NCBI GenBank assembly: GCA_052144935.1
Contig: JBKQPR010000214.1
Location: 33,576-97,575 of the forward strand
DNA length: 64,000 nucleotides
Source of the DNA: JOPF133 sp052144935
GTDB lineage: Bacteria > Acidobacteriota > Terriglobia > Bryobacterales > Bryobacteraceae
Reading direction: 5' to 3'
The translations under genes and the position numbers were made by a program. Positions within the stretch are counted from its first letter, which is position 1, and each line of letters starts with the position of its first letter. Below the pieces are notes generated by a model. That model saw only the letters and a list, made by a program, of their open reading frames with translations. It had not been told where the DNA came from and searched no databases. This document shows positions 22,927 to 31,984 of the stretch, piece after piece.

Positions 22927-24897
22927 TCAGAACTCCACGTTGCCGCCCTTCCAGGCGATCACGGTCTTACCCGCCTCCGTGCGCAGCGCGATGGCGCCGG
23001 GCGCGGGGTCGCCGGAAAGGTCCAGCACCGCGGCCATCTGCGTGGGCAATGGGCCGCGATAGGCCACCCGCAGAACCGGCGCCGGCTCCTTCGCCCCCAA
23101 CGCTCGCGAGCGCCAGCCTGGCAGGCTCTCGGCGGGCGCTGTGAAGGCCAGCCGCGCGGCGTCTTCGGCTGCGCCAAGATGCCAGAATTGTTCCAGTAAG
23201 TGCTCCCCCCCGGTGCCGTCGATCGTGCCGTCCACGGTATCGAGCACGATCACATAGCCGGGCTTCACAAACCGGATCCGCCGCCGGTGGGTGAAGCCGG
23301 CGTAAACGCAAGAGGCGTCCAGCCAGTCGGCTTCGGCGGAACTGGTCCATTCACGAATGGCCGTGGCCGGTTTTCCGTCCCAGCGGAAGGGCCCGGCCGG
23401 CAGCGCCTGGTCGCGCCCGTCAATGCGGACGGTGTTGTGGGCCGCCGAGCCGCGGTACCGGTTGCGCTCTGCTGGATCGGCCATGTAGGTGTAAGTGCCG
23501 GGATCGATCAGCACCTCGCGTGGGCCGATGCGCGCCACCAGGCTGAGCGAATCCGAATGGCTGTGGCCGGCCGATCCTTCTCCAAACGGCCCGGCCTTTA
23601 CGACGATCTGCCGGTCGCCCGAGAGCATCACGGCCACGCCGGCGTCCGCAAACAGCCGCGATGATTGTGGGGCAGGCGATTCGCCTGCCAACGTTCCCAC
23701 CCACCAGGCGGCCTGGCAAGCGGCTTGGTACGCGCCATCCTCCGGGCCCAGAGGGCGCCCCCCCGCCCACTCCGACCGGCCGAACAGCGCCGCGCAGGTG
23801 GCCAGCGTGGCGCGCCCAAACTGCGTCCGCTCCCCGTAAGGATGAAAGACCCGCCCGCCATCGTCATCGCCCAGATACGGCAATATCCCCGAAGGTCCCA
23901 GCAAGGCCTGCAGGTATTCCGCCATCGCTTGCAACCGCGCGTCGTACACTGCGTTGTGCCCCTCGGGCGTCTGGGCCAGCGCGCGATGCAGCAGGAAGAA
24001 ATCGAGCGCGTAGACGTGATAGTAAGCCGATTGCTCGAAATGGCTGCCATCCGGCCGCACCTGCCGCTCGATCTGCTCGCGCACAATCCGTCCGCCGCTG
24101 GCCGTCCAGTGGCTGGCGCGAGGCCAGGCGGGAAACAGCGCGCCCAGAGCGTGCAAGGCCACCGCTTCGCCCAGCAAATGGGTGTTCGGAGAGAAGTAGA
24201 CGGAAAGATTCCGCTCCAGAAAGCAGCCGTGGCGGTATAGTTCCGTCTGGAAGCGGCGCGCCAGCGGTTGCGGCATGAAGTCTCCGGCCAGCAGCCACAG
24301 CCACGTCCACGAGAGCGCGCGGAAGCCCACTTCCAAAGCGCTGGCCCAGTTGATGCCGCGCAGGAACGGGTTCGCATCCAGCCAGGATTCCAGTTGGCGG
24401 AAGGCCTCCTCCAGAAACGCGCGCTCGCCGGTGAAGCGGAAGGCCTGCGCCAGCAGCACAAGCTGTTGATGCCGGTTCAGCTCCCAAATCAGCTTGTGAT
24501 CGCCCACGCGCGCGAAGTCCAGATACGGGGAGCGGCGGAAATAAGGCGTTCCGGAGGAAATGCCGTGCACATAATCGCGGCGCCAGTCGATTTGGTCCCC
24601 CGTTTCAATCTCGATCCCCAGCAGCGGGAAGCGGTGGCGCAGCATACCGCGGGCCAGCGCTTCCACTTCACGGGCAAAGGTGGTGCCCCGCAGACGGGCC
24701 GCGGTTTCCACGGGATCGGGGAACGTGGCGCAGGCACTCATGCCGACGCCTGGCTTCGCGAACTGGTGTCGAGACGAGTCTCGACACGGCAGGCTGAGAG
24801 CCTGCGCCACATCGCCTAACGCGGGAGGATGGGCCAGCATGGCCAGGTTGGCGGCCTCTTGGCGGATGCGGAACCAGATTTCGCGGCGGCTACGCAC
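22927..24897 (-). CDS. Heparinase II/III-family polysaccharide lyase
   Basis: A 656-residue protein without a clear signal peptide. The N-terminal alpha-helical toroid contains GINWASALEVGFRALSW, SPNTHLLGEAVALH and FEQSAYYHVYALDFFL. The C-terminal beta-sandwich begins near residue 425, with EGSAGHSHSDSLSL and IDPGTYTYMADPAERNRYRG, all typical of the family. Such lyases cleave uronic-acid-containing polysaccharides by beta-elimination. Within biosynthetic clusters they often trim or release the chain, as AlgL does. Its start lies inside the end of the flippase gene (8-base overlap), so the two are cotranscribed. Two palindromic repeats interrupt the coding sequence in frame: near residues 31-45 (coding LSLPCRDSSRHQF) and near residue 405 (coding AGESPAPQSS). 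Confidence 0.85.
   Translation of the reverse strand: MRSRREIWFRIRQEAANLAMLAHPPALGDVAQALSLPCRDSSRHQFAKPGVGMSACATFPDPVETAARLRGTTFAREVEALARGMLRHRFPLLGIEIETGDQIDWRRDYVHGISSGTPYFRRSPYLDFARVGDHKLIWELNRHQQLVLLAQAFRFTGERAFLEEAFRQLESWLDANPFLRGINWASALEVGFRALSWTWLWLLAGDFMPQPLARRFQTELYRHGCFLERNLSVYFSPNTHLLGEAVALHALGALFPAWPRASHWTASGGRIVREQIERQVRPDGSHFEQSAYYHVYALDFFLLHRALAQTPEGHNAVYDARLQAMAEYLQALLGPSGILPYLGDDDGGRVFHPYGERTQFGRATLATCAALFGRSEWAGGRPLGPEDGAYQAACQAAWWVGTLAGESPAPQSSRLFADAGVAVMLSGDRQIVVKAGPFGEGSAGHSHSDSLSLVARIGPREVLIDPGTYTYMADPAERNRYRGSAAHNTVRIDGRDQALPAGPFRWDGKPATAIREWTSSAEADWLDASCVYAGFTHRRRIRFVKPGYVIVLDTVDGTIDGTGGEHLLEQFWHLGAAEDAARLAFTAPAESLPGWRSRALGAKEPAPVLRVAYRGPLPTQMAAVLDLSGDPAPGAIALRTEAGKTVIAWKGGNVEF
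23671..23689. repeat. REP-like palindrome inside the heparinase gene
   Basis: GGCAGGCGATTCGCCTGCC is a perfect inverted repeat with 9-base arms around one central base. The flanks (GTGG before, AACG after) match the palindrome at 57880-57899 almost exactly. It encodes part of GESPAP in a variable loop of the lyase. Confidence 0.75.
24768..24805. repeat. Double palindrome inside the heparinase gene
   Basis: GTCGAGACGAGTCTCGAC (24768-24785) has perfect 8-base arms. Three bases later GCAGGCTGAGAGCCTGC (24789-24805) has 7-base arms. The pair encodes LSLPCRDSSRHQ near the N-terminus. The abutting hairpins resemble a bacterial interspersed mosaic element inserted in frame. Confidence 0.7.
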
Positions 24898-26467
24898 GGC
24901 TGAGATGGAAAAAGGGGCCGATCACCGGAAGGCGCGAGAGCAGCACGCTGCGGTGGGACGGCGTCACGCAAATGAACAGGGCAAGCCCGCCATAAGCCAG
25001 GCTGGTCACACACCCAGCCGCGACTAATTGGGCCCATGTGTTGCCGGGAAGCCAGCTCGACCGCAGGGCCCAGGCCAGCGCCACTGCCGGCGCCCCGGCC
25101 ACGAGCGGCCGCACATAAATCCGGCGCATATACGCAATGAAAGAATAGTTCAGCGCGCGGCAGACCAGCCAAGGCGTGTAGATGCCACGCACCGCGATCA
25201 TCAAGGTGGCCGACACCCAGGCCGCTCCCAAAATGCCATAGCGTGGCACCACCCACACCAGCGCCGCCATGTACAGCACCGCCTCCACCACCAACCCGCG
25301 GGCGTAGCCGCCGTGGCGCCCCACGCCGTAGAGCAGCGAACTGGAGCTGAACTGGGCCGCCAGCACCAGCGAATAGGAGAGAAGAAAGATCGGCAGGAGC
25401 GGAGCGCTGGCAGCCGCCATCGCCGCATTATGCACCCAGCGGATCAACAGGGGATGCCCGTAGACCAGCAGGAACACCGCCAGCGGCATAAACAGCGTCA
25501 GCGAGTAGCGGTTGGCATAGACGCCCAGCGAGATGGTGGCTTCGCGTTTGGATTTGGCGGTGAGCTCGGCCGCGCTGGACCGCGTCACCATGCCGATGCG
25601 CGAGACGATGTCGGCAGCCTGCTGCAGCATCCGCGAAGGCAGACCGAAATAGCCTACCGCCGCCTCTCCCAGGTAGTGGCCCACCGTCAACGTGCCGCTC
25701 TGCGAGAGCGCCAGGGTGGAGCCGCTCGCCACGAAGGATTTCAGCCCATACCGCAGAATGTCGCCGAACATCGTCCGGTTGACATACTGAGGGCCCAGCC
25801 GCAGTTGCGGAAACACGCGCCGGAAATTCATGAAATTCAACCCGTAACCCAGAAGCTGCGCGGCGATGTAGATTTCGGCCATCGGCAATAGTCCGTAACC
25901 GAGTTGGAGCACAATGAAATAACCCGCCGAGCGCAGCGCCACCTGCAGCACCATAACCCGGCTGGTCAGATCGAAGCGCTGAAAACCATCCAGCGCCGAC
26001 AGAAACAGGTGCAGCATCATCTGCAGGCCCCAACTGAGGCCCGTGATCAGAATCAGGGTGCTGAACTCGTGCCGGTCGGCTTCCGCCACCTTGAAGAACC
26101 GCGCGGCGCGAATGGCCAGTATGGGCGCGGTCACCCAGATGGCCACGGCGATCATGCTGAAGTAGAACAACGCGGTGTTGATAACCTGGTTGATCTTTTC
26201 GTGGTCTTTCACGGCCAGAAAGCGGGCGCAAAAATTGGCGATGGCGGGTTGAAAACCGAGATCGAAAAACCAGAAGTAATCCAGGATGGAGAACACTTGC
26301 AGCCAGATCCCGTAGTGCTCCGGGCCCAGCTTGCGAATCACGATGGGGGTGATGACGAAGCCCGTGAAGAAGCTGGCCGCCACGCCGGTCCAGGACCACA
26401 GGACGTTGAGGATAAACCGTTCGCCGTGCGCGCGCACGGCCTGAGATGCGACGGAGGGTTGAGCCAT
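24890..26467 (-). CDS. Wzx-type polysaccharide flippase
   Basis: A 525-residue integral membrane protein with about 14 hydrophobic segments. WSWTGVAASFFTGFVITPIV at the N-terminus and ILDYFWFFDLGFQPAIANF match the oligosaccharide-flippase/MATE-like fold. Wzx proteins move undecaprenyl-diphosphate-linked repeat units across the inner membrane. It would act after the glycosyltransferases encoded nearby and before polymerisation. No Wzy polymerase is recognisable next to it. It is flanked by the radical SAM gene upstream (39-base gap) and overlaps the lyase downstream, so all three probably form one operon. Confidence 0.87.
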   Translation of the reverse strand: MAQPSVASQAVRAHGERFILNVLWSWTGVAASFFTGFVITPIVIRKLGPEHYGIWLQVFSILDYFWFFDLGFQPAIANFCARFLAVKDHEKINQVINTALFYFSMIAVAIWVTAPILAIRAARFFKVAEADRHEFSTLILITGLSWGLQMMLHLFLSALDGFQRFDLTSRVMVLQVALRSAGYFIVLQLGYGLLPMAEIYIAAQLLGYGLNFMNFRRVFPQLRLGPQYVNRTMFGDILRYGLKSFVASGSTLALSQSGTLTVGHYLGEAAVGYFGLPSRMLQQAADIVSRIGMVTRSSAAELTAKSKREATISLGVYANRYSLTLFMPLAVFLLVYGHPLLIRWVHNAAMAAASAPLLPIFLLSYSLVLAAQFSSSSLLYGVGRHGGYARGLVVEAVLYMAALVWVVPRYGILGAAWVSATLMIAVRGIYTPWLVCRALNYSFIAYMRRIYVRPLVAGAPAVALAWALRSSWLPGNTWAQLVAAGCVTSLAYGGLALFICVTPSHRSVLLSRLPVIGPFFHLSRA

Positions 26468-26506
26468 TCAGGTCCCGATCGGCGGTCGCTTGCTGGCGGA
26501 GATCCT

Positions 26507-27610
26507 TTACCTCCCAGCCAACTCAGTGAGGGACAGCATCTGTTTTTCGGCCGGTGTGCATCGTTGATGCAGACAGCAGCCTTCTTTCCACCATTGCGGG
26601 CGGTTCTCCCAGATCGTGCGAATCGGCGTGGCGCGGATATTGCCCACCGGCGGCATCCCGTAGCAGGTGAGCACGTCGCCATTCGGCTGTATCTGGATGG
26701 AGCTGAGGGCCGCGCAGACCGGCTTCGGTTCGTGCGCAGCATGGGACTGTATGGAGACGCGCGAGGCATCCGGGTTGCGGAAGTACGGAATCATGGCCTC
26801 CAGTTGGTGATAACCATTGCCCACCGGCAGCCCCTGGCGCTTCAACCCGATTAACTCGTTGACCGCTTCGACGGCCCGCTCGGTATGGCGCGGCCAGTTG
26901 TCGCTGTGATCGAACCAGCGCGGATCTTCCGGCGTGTTGTAGTTCTGTTCGATGGCCTGGTAAAAAACATCCATCCGTTGGTGCCGGCTGGCGAAGCGCG
27001 CCACTCCCGCGACTTCTTCCAGATTGTGGGACATGACTACCGTCTTCAGCCGGATGAGAAATGTGAGGCGCTTCTCCTTCCGCAGTTTGAGCAGCGTCTG
27101 AATGGTGGTGTGAGTCTTTTCCCAGAATTTCTCGCGGCCCCGCACTTTGTCGTGCGTGGCGCTGGCGGCATCCACCGAAACCGTCACGCGCCACGGGTTG
27201 GCCAGCGCCACGCGCTCGATGCGCGACTGGTCGTCCCAGTATCCGTGCGTCAGTATCTCCATCAACAATCCGGCGGAAGCGCCATGCGCCAGCGCGTCCG
27301 GTGTGTAAGGACGAAGCAATGCTTCGCCTCCGCTTAAGAAGACGTGCACGGGTCCCAACCAGGAGCGCAGATCGGATAAGACGCGCTTGTAATCGTCCAG
27401 AGTGGGGAGGTCTTCCTTGCCGCGATTCTTCCAGATGTCGCAATGCACGCACTTGGCATTGCACAGGTTGGTCATCATGAACCCGATATCGGTCGGCCGG
27501 CAGTGGTCGTTCCAGCGCCCGCCGGCAAATGTCCGGAGCCGGTAATGAAGCGCCGTGTAAGCGTTCTTATACAGCTCTCGGGCCGAATTGGCAGCCCCGG
27601 GTTGCATCAA
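26507..27610 (-). CDS. Radical SAM protein with SPASM-like C-terminus
   Basis: A 367-residue protein. TNLCNAKCVHCDIW carries the CxxxCxxC motif (Cys50, Cys54, Cys57) that binds the SAM-cleaving 4Fe-4S cluster, and VHVFLSGGEALLRPY is the GGE motif. The C-terminal cysteines (PVCAALSSI, DVLTCYGMPP, GCCLHQRC) would bind an auxiliary cluster as in SPASM/twitch proteins. It sits in an operon with the flippase and lyase. SPASM proteins often modify peptides, but some act on sugars or serve as dehydrogenases. There is no small precursor peptide gene beside it, so sugar modification in the glycan pathway is a reasonable guess and no more. Confidence 0.82.
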   Translation of the reverse strand: MMQPGAANSARELYKNAYTALHYRLRTFAGGRWNDHCRPTDIGFMMTNLCNAKCVHCDIWKNRGKEDLPTLDDYKRVLSDLRSWLGPVHVFLSGGEALLRPYTPDALAHGASAGLLMEILTHGYWDDQSRIERVALANPWRVTVSVDAASATHDKVRGREKFWEKTHTTIQTLLKLRKEKRLTFLIRLKTVVMSHNLEEVAGVARFASRHQRMDVFYQAIEQNYNTPEDPRWFDHSDNWPRHTERAVEAVNELIGLKRQGLPVGNGYHQLEAMIPYFRNPDASRVSIQSHAAHEPKPVCAALSSIQIQPNGDVLTCYGMPPVGNIRATPIRTIWENRPQWWKEGCCLHQRCTPAEKQMLSLTELAGR

Positions 27611-27909
27611 CGTCCTATCTCCCTCCGTATAGCGTAAATTACAGAAAACTCAAGTCTTCCAAGATTATCGTGAAATGCCGGGACATTGCAAGTTCAAGTA
27701 CTGCTACGGTTAGTTCTCAGGGTGTGATCGGATACGCCGCCGCCGTGCAGCCGGAATGGAAAGTTGCCACTCCGCCGCCCGCGCCCGGGGTGGGCCGCGC
27801 CGGCGGAGGGTGGGTGCGCCGGGTGGCCGGGTGGGCTGGGTGGTATCCCAAAGATCGCGGAAGCCAAAGAGGCTATCATAGAAAGTCGTATCGCGCCTCG
27901 CTTTCCAAC
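27611..27909. other. Divergent intergenic region with a G-quadruplex motif
   Basis: 299 bases separate the radical SAM start from the GNAT-like start. The plus strand carries six GGG runs between 27808 and 27840, with loops of one to six bases. That satisfies the usual quadruplex pattern and lies about 70 bases before the plus-strand gene. No promoter could be assigned with confidence. Confidence 0.45.
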
Positions 27910-28974
27910 ATGCCCTCGGGACTTGTGCTCACCGCTCCGGAAGACCTGCCCGAATTGACGGAATTCCTCCTCGGCGTCTTCCACTTGTCCTCCGATGCCC
28001 CCTTCGTACGGCCTGAGATGATCGAGTGGAAGTACTTCTCGCCGCGGCCGGATTGGACCGGCTCGCGCAGCTATGTGATGCGGAGCGAAGGCCGGATCTT
28101 AGCGCATGGCTGTGTGGTACCGGTCACCTTTCGCCCGCGGGCGGCCGCGCAGGGACCCCCCGGCCTGGTAACCGGCATGCGCGTCATCGATTGGGCCGGC
28201 GGACGCCAGGCGCCGGCTGCGGGCGTGCGGATCATGCGCGAGCTGGCGGGACTTACCGACACCGTGCTGGCCATAGGCGGATCGCCCGATGCCGTAAGGG
28301 TCTTCCCTATGATGGGCTTCCAGCATTGCGGCAATGCCGAGGTCTTCGCCCGCGTAGTGCGTCCCTGGCGGCAGTTCCGGTCCGACCCCTACCCCCGCGG
28401 CTGGAAGGCCCCGCTGCGTTTGGCGCGCAGCACGCTGTTCAGCCTGACTCCGTTACCCGCCGCTCCGGCGGGATGGACTCGCCAGGCGGTGACGGCTTTC
28501 GACCAGTCCATCTGTTCCGCGCTCGAATTCGATGCCGCCAGCTTCACCACCACCGCCCGCAGCCCGGCCCTGCTCAATTACATGCTGGGTTGCCCCGGCG
28601 CCGCGTTTTCCGGCTTCCTGCTCCGCCAGGGAGATGGCGTCCGCGGCTATTTCCTGCTGAGCCATGTGGCCGGCCAGACCCGCATCGCCGAAGTACGCGT
28701 GGATTCCGAGCGTACCGAAGATTGGCAAGCCGCCTTCGCCCTGGCCACCCGGCAGGCGGCGGCCGATCCGGCCACCTGCGAGATACTGGCCGTCGCTTCC
28801 ATCCGGCAAGGCATCGAATCCCTCCGCCGCAACGGCTATCGCCTCTGCCGCCACGACCCGATTTTCCTCCTCGATCCCGGACGCCGGCTGGCAGGCGTTC
28901 CCGATTTGAACCTGGATCTGCTGGTGGGCGACGAGGCTTACATACACGTGCCCAGTTATCCATTCGAGATGTAG
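27910..28974 (+). CDS. GNAT-like acyltransferase
   Basis: A 354-residue protein from the ATG at 27910 (MPSGLVLTAPEDLPELTEFL). The opening strand-helix, MIEWKYFSP near residue 38, and YVMRSEGRILAHGCVVPVTF near residue 54 are the pattern of GNAT-like proteins found in exopolysaccharide clusters. A second half with GVRGYFLLSHVAGQTRIAEV (near residue 240) suggests a duplicated GNAT fold. It ends two bases before the start of a GT4 gene, so the two are cotranscribed. The likely role is acylation of an amino sugar before transfer. Start choice rests on the onset of the family-like sequence; the frame is open for 127 codons upstream without homology. Confidence 0.62.
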   Translation: MPSGLVLTAPEDLPELTEFLLGVFHLSSDAPFVRPEMIEWKYFSPRPDWTGSRSYVMRSEGRILAHGCVVPVTFRPRAAAQGPPGLVTGMRVIDWAGGRQAPAAGVRIMRELAGLTDTVLAIGGSPDAVRVFPMMGFQHCGNAEVFARVVRPWRQFRSDPYPRGWKAPLRLARSTLFSLTPLPAAPAGWTRQAVTAFDQSICSALEFDAASFTTTARSPALLNYMLGCPGAAFSGFLLRQGDGVRGYFLLSHVAGQTRIAEVRVDSERTEDWQAAFALATRQAAADPATCEILAVASIRQGIESLRRNGYRLCRHDPIFLLDPGRRLAGVPDLNLDLLVGDEAYIHVPSYPFEM

Positions 28975-28976
28975 CC

Positions 28977-30110
28977 TTGCCTGACACCAAGACATTAGTT
29001 TCCGTCCTCGGCTTCGAACCATTCCGCGTGGGAGGCGGAGAAGCGCTGGCGCGCGAAGTCTCCGTGCAACTGGCCGCCCGGGGCTGGAAGAACGTTCTGT
29101 GTTTCCTGTCGCCGCCTACCGATCCCGTGCGCGAGTATCTGAACCTCCCCAACGTGTCTATCGAAGTCCTGCCGGACTCCTGGAAACTGGCGTGGAAACC
29201 GGCCCGCGGATTGGCGCGCATTCTGGCCCGCTACCGCCCGGAAATCCTGCACCTCCAATTTACCGGCTTCATCAGCCCGTATCCCTGGCTGGCGAAGTTC
29301 TTCGGCGTGAAAAAGGTCTTCTTCACCGACCAGTCTTCGCGGCCGGAAGGCTATGTGACTCCGCGCGCCGCCCTATGGCGCCGTATCGGCACCCGTGTAG
29401 CCAACTACCCGCTCGACCGCGTGGTTTGCATCAGCGATTATGTGCGCGATTCCTGGGTGACCTTCGACGTCCTTCCGGCCAGCCGTTTCGTTCGCATCTA
29501 CAACAGCGTGGACGCTTCCCGCTGCTCCTCGGATGGCTCGGCGCTGCGCCGCCAATACGGCATACCGGAAGACCGCCAGGTGGTTCTGCAGGTAAGTTGG
29601 GTAATCCCCGAAAAGGGTTTCGACGATCTGCTGGCCGCGGCGCGCCTGGTGGTGGATCAAAACCCGGCCGTGCATTTCCTGATGGCGGGGGAAGGCGCGG
29701 ACCGTCCGCGTCTGATGGCGGAAACCGTCAAGGCGGGTTTACAAGACCACGTCACCTGGACTGGCATCGTGGCAAAGCCGGTCGAGAACGGTCTGTACGC
29801 CACTGCCGACGTGGTCTGCCAGGTTTCCCGATGGGAGGAGGCTTTCGGCTACGTGATCGCGGAAGCGCTGGCCAGTGGGCGGCCCGTAATCGGCAGCCGC
29901 GTAGGCGCCATCCCGGAACTGGTCCGGCACGGCAAAACCGGCTTCCTGGTGGAGCGCCGCAACCCCGCCGAACTCGCCGCCCGTATCCTGGAACTGCTTC
30001 GCGACCCCCAACTCCGCCGCAAGCTGGGAGAAGCTGGCCGCCGCCTCGCGCTGGAGGAGTTTGATCAGCAGACCAACGTCGCCCGCCTGATGCAGCTCTA
30101 CGGGATCTGA
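28977..30110 (+). CDS. GT4-family glycosyltransferase
   Basis: A 377-residue GT-B enzyme starting at a TTG two bases after the upstream stop. The N-terminal domain includes FRVGGGEALAREVSVQLA, the glycine-rich acceptor loop. The C-terminal donor domain includes VLQVSWVIPEKGFDDLLAAA and EEAFGYVIAEALASGRPVI, the EX7E-type retaining motif, followed by SRVGAIPELV. It will transfer a sugar from a nucleotide donor to the growing lipid-linked repeat unit in the cytoplasm. The donor is not predictable. The TTG is the only start that avoids a large overlap with the GNAT-like gene, and no ATG or GTG lies in frame before the conserved start. Confidence 0.88.
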   Translation: MPDTKTLVSVLGFEPFRVGGGEALAREVSVQLAARGWKNVLCFLSPPTDPVREYLNLPNVSIEVLPDSWKLAWKPARGLARILARYRPEILHLQFTGFISPYPWLAKFFGVKKVFFTDQSSRPEGYVTPRAALWRRIGTRVANYPLDRVVCISDYVRDSWVTFDVLPASRFVRIYNSVDASRCSSDGSALRRQYGIPEDRQVVLQVSWVIPEKGFDDLLAAARLVVDQNPAVHFLMAGEGADRPRLMAETVKAGLQDHVTWTGIVAKPVENGLYATADVVCQVSRWEEAFGYVIAEALASGRPVIGSRVGAIPELVRHGKTGFLVERRNPAELAARILELLRDPQLRRKLGEAGRRLALEEFDQQTNVARLMQLYGI

Positions 30111-30267
30111 GCGGGGCATTGTTGACACGGTGGTTGACTCGTTGGTTTCCGCTGCGCTCCAATCGTGCGTTTGCGAGCGGCTGGGTTCTTGCATGTCTGA
30201 AGTTCAATCCATCGCGCTCGGGCTGGCGGCTTCGGGATACCTGGCTTGGAATCTCCACAAACCGGTT

Positions 30268-31314
30268 CTATGTGTTGCGGGAAGCCAGCAGTTCCCGATA
30301 AAACTCCACCACCGCGCGAAGGTTTTCCTGCCCGTCGCCGGTCACCGGGGCCCGCTCTCTGGGGGCGGCCAGCACTTCGAACACGGCATCCCGCAGCCCG
30401 ATGCGGTCCGAAATGGGAATCAGGCGCACGCCCGGAGGCCGCATTCCGTTATCGGTGGCGATCACCGGTGTTCCCAGGTAAAGCGCTTCGCGAACCGAGA
30501 CCGAATCGCCATCATAAAGCGTGGTGCGCAGCAGGACATCGCACCGCAGCATGGCCCCGAGCGTGGCAGTCCGCGGCAGGTCGCCATAGAGCAGGACATG
30601 GTCGGCGTAAGGCTTGGAGGCGATCTTGTGGCGCAATTCTTCTTCCAGGCTGCCGGCGCCCGCGATCACCAGCCCGGCATCCGGGAAGCGCTGAAGAATA
30701 TCCTCCAGCGTGTCGATCTGCAGGGGCAGATCGTATTCCGGCTCGAGCAGCCCCACGGTCAGCAGCAGCGGCGCGTGTTTTGCCATAAAACTCTGCAGGT
30801 TCTCCGGTAGGGGATCGGAACGTTGGGGCGGCGTCATCGCAAAAGGAAGAATCGTGCGGATTCGCTCCGGGCGCACGCCGAATTCACGGAACACAGCGGC
30901 GATCTCGGCGTTCACGGCGATCAGGCCATCGAGCCTGCGGAAGACGAAACCGCGCAAAGTCCAGCGGCCCGCCGTTTGCCCGGCGGGCGAGGAAGGATAT
31001 CCCCCGGAATGAAAGGTGAGCACCGTCTTACGGCCCGGCAGGAGCGTACACAGAAGCGCCAGCCCGAGAAGCCGCGGCGAGAGATCGCCGCCCACGTGAA
31101 GATGCAGGATATCGACGCGCAGGCGCAGCAGGAGCCGCGCTAACTCGAGCGCGCCGGAGGGGTAATAGACTCCCGGCGTCTCGCCGCGAAAGCGCGTCAA
31201 GTTAACGGCTACCGAGGAGTGCCCGCAGCCCTCGAGATATTGATGGATCGCTACCAGGTTGGTCTGCACGCCCCCGTGAGGAGGCGGATAAGGCCCAAGT
31301 TGTGCCACTTTCAT
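30268..31314 (-). CDS. GT4-family glycosyltransferase
   Basis: A 348-residue GT-B protein from the ATG at 31314 (MKVAQLGPYPPPHGGVQTNL). The PPPHGGVQ loop is the GT4 acceptor-side signature. LLTVGLLEPEYDLPLQIDTL and DGDSVSVREALYLGTPVIAT are the donor domain and EX7E region. It converges with the other GT4 gene across about 160 bases. Presumably it adds a further sugar to the same repeat unit. The frame extends upstream to 31500, but the added sequence is unlike the family. Confidence 0.88.
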   Translation of the reverse strand: MKVAQLGPYPPPHGGVQTNLVAIHQYLEGCGHSSVAVNLTRFRGETPGVYYPSGALELARLLLRLRVDILHLHVGGDLSPRLLGLALLCTLLPGRKTVLTFHSGGYPSSPAGQTAGRWTLRGFVFRRLDGLIAVNAEIAAVFREFGVRPERIRTILPFAMTPPQRSDPLPENLQSFMAKHAPLLLTVGLLEPEYDLPLQIDTLEDILQRFPDAGLVIAGAGSLEEELRHKIASKPYADHVLLYGDLPRTATLGAMLRCDVLLRTTLYDGDSVSVREALYLGTPVIATDNGMRPPGVRLIPISDRIGLRDAVFEVLAAPRERAPVTGDGQENLRAVVEFYRELLASRNT

Positions 31315-31984
31315 CGCAATGGGAGAGTCACTGCTTAGTATGCCGTAACGGTTTGAAGTCCGTGAAGGGGGCGCCCCCCCGGTCCCGCCCAGAGGCGCGC
31401 CCGGCCACCGCCAGCGAGATGCCACAAACGGAATATGGGCCGCGATCATGCCCGACGCCCGTTCCACACAGGCGAACAATCCAGCCGCCGCGTGAGGCAT
31501 GAGAACGGCCGGCGATGCCGCGCGGCCAGTTCACCCCAAGTGCGCCCGGCAATCCAGCGCTTGCAAAGCTATGCCAGGGCTAGCTAGCTAGCTAGCTAGT
31601 CTGGCGAGGCCCGTCAGAACGGGGCGAAGATAGATGGCGCGCAGACAGGCCCCGTGGAAACACTCAGGCTTCGGCACGGCTGGTAAGGCGTATCGATATC
31701 GATGCCCCGTACCAACAGAATGAGGCGCCGGCTACCCACGCCGCGCGACACGGCGACTACCGCGTCTTGCAGAATGTGCGAGGGCTGGCGAGGAAGCCCA
31801 CAAACCCGGCCGGCAGAAAACCGTCCAGCGCCGGGAGGAAGATGCTATCGCGCTGGATGAGGAGGGCGGTGAATCCGATTGCCTTTATCCGATTCCATGT
31901 TGGCGCCACGACGCTTCGCGCTCTAATCCTTGGGATGCTACAGTGCATTTATGGCGATGGCCATCGCGCCGCGCCACCTGGCTT
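31315..31984. other. Intergenic region with possible gene relic
   Basis: About 670 bases between divergent GT4 and asnB genes. On the minus strand near 31766-31870 a short stretch reads RDSIFLPALDGFLPAGFVGF, which looks like real protein. It has no credible start and is followed by a stop, after which another frame continues. It may be the end of a lost gene. A GCTA microsatellite lies at 31579-31599. Otherwise I see nothing. Confidence 0.35.
31579..31599. repeat. Five-unit GCTA microsatellite
   Basis: Five consecutive GCTA units plus one G. It is also self-complementary, so it can form a hairpin. CTAG-containing runs are generally rare in bacterial DNA, and this resembles the palindrome at 3735-3754. 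Confidence 0.8.

Noticed and set aside
30961..30990. GC-rich hairpin as a REP element or terminator
   Set aside because: It lies in the middle of a GT4 gene, has no matching copy that I saw, and is explained by coding sequence.
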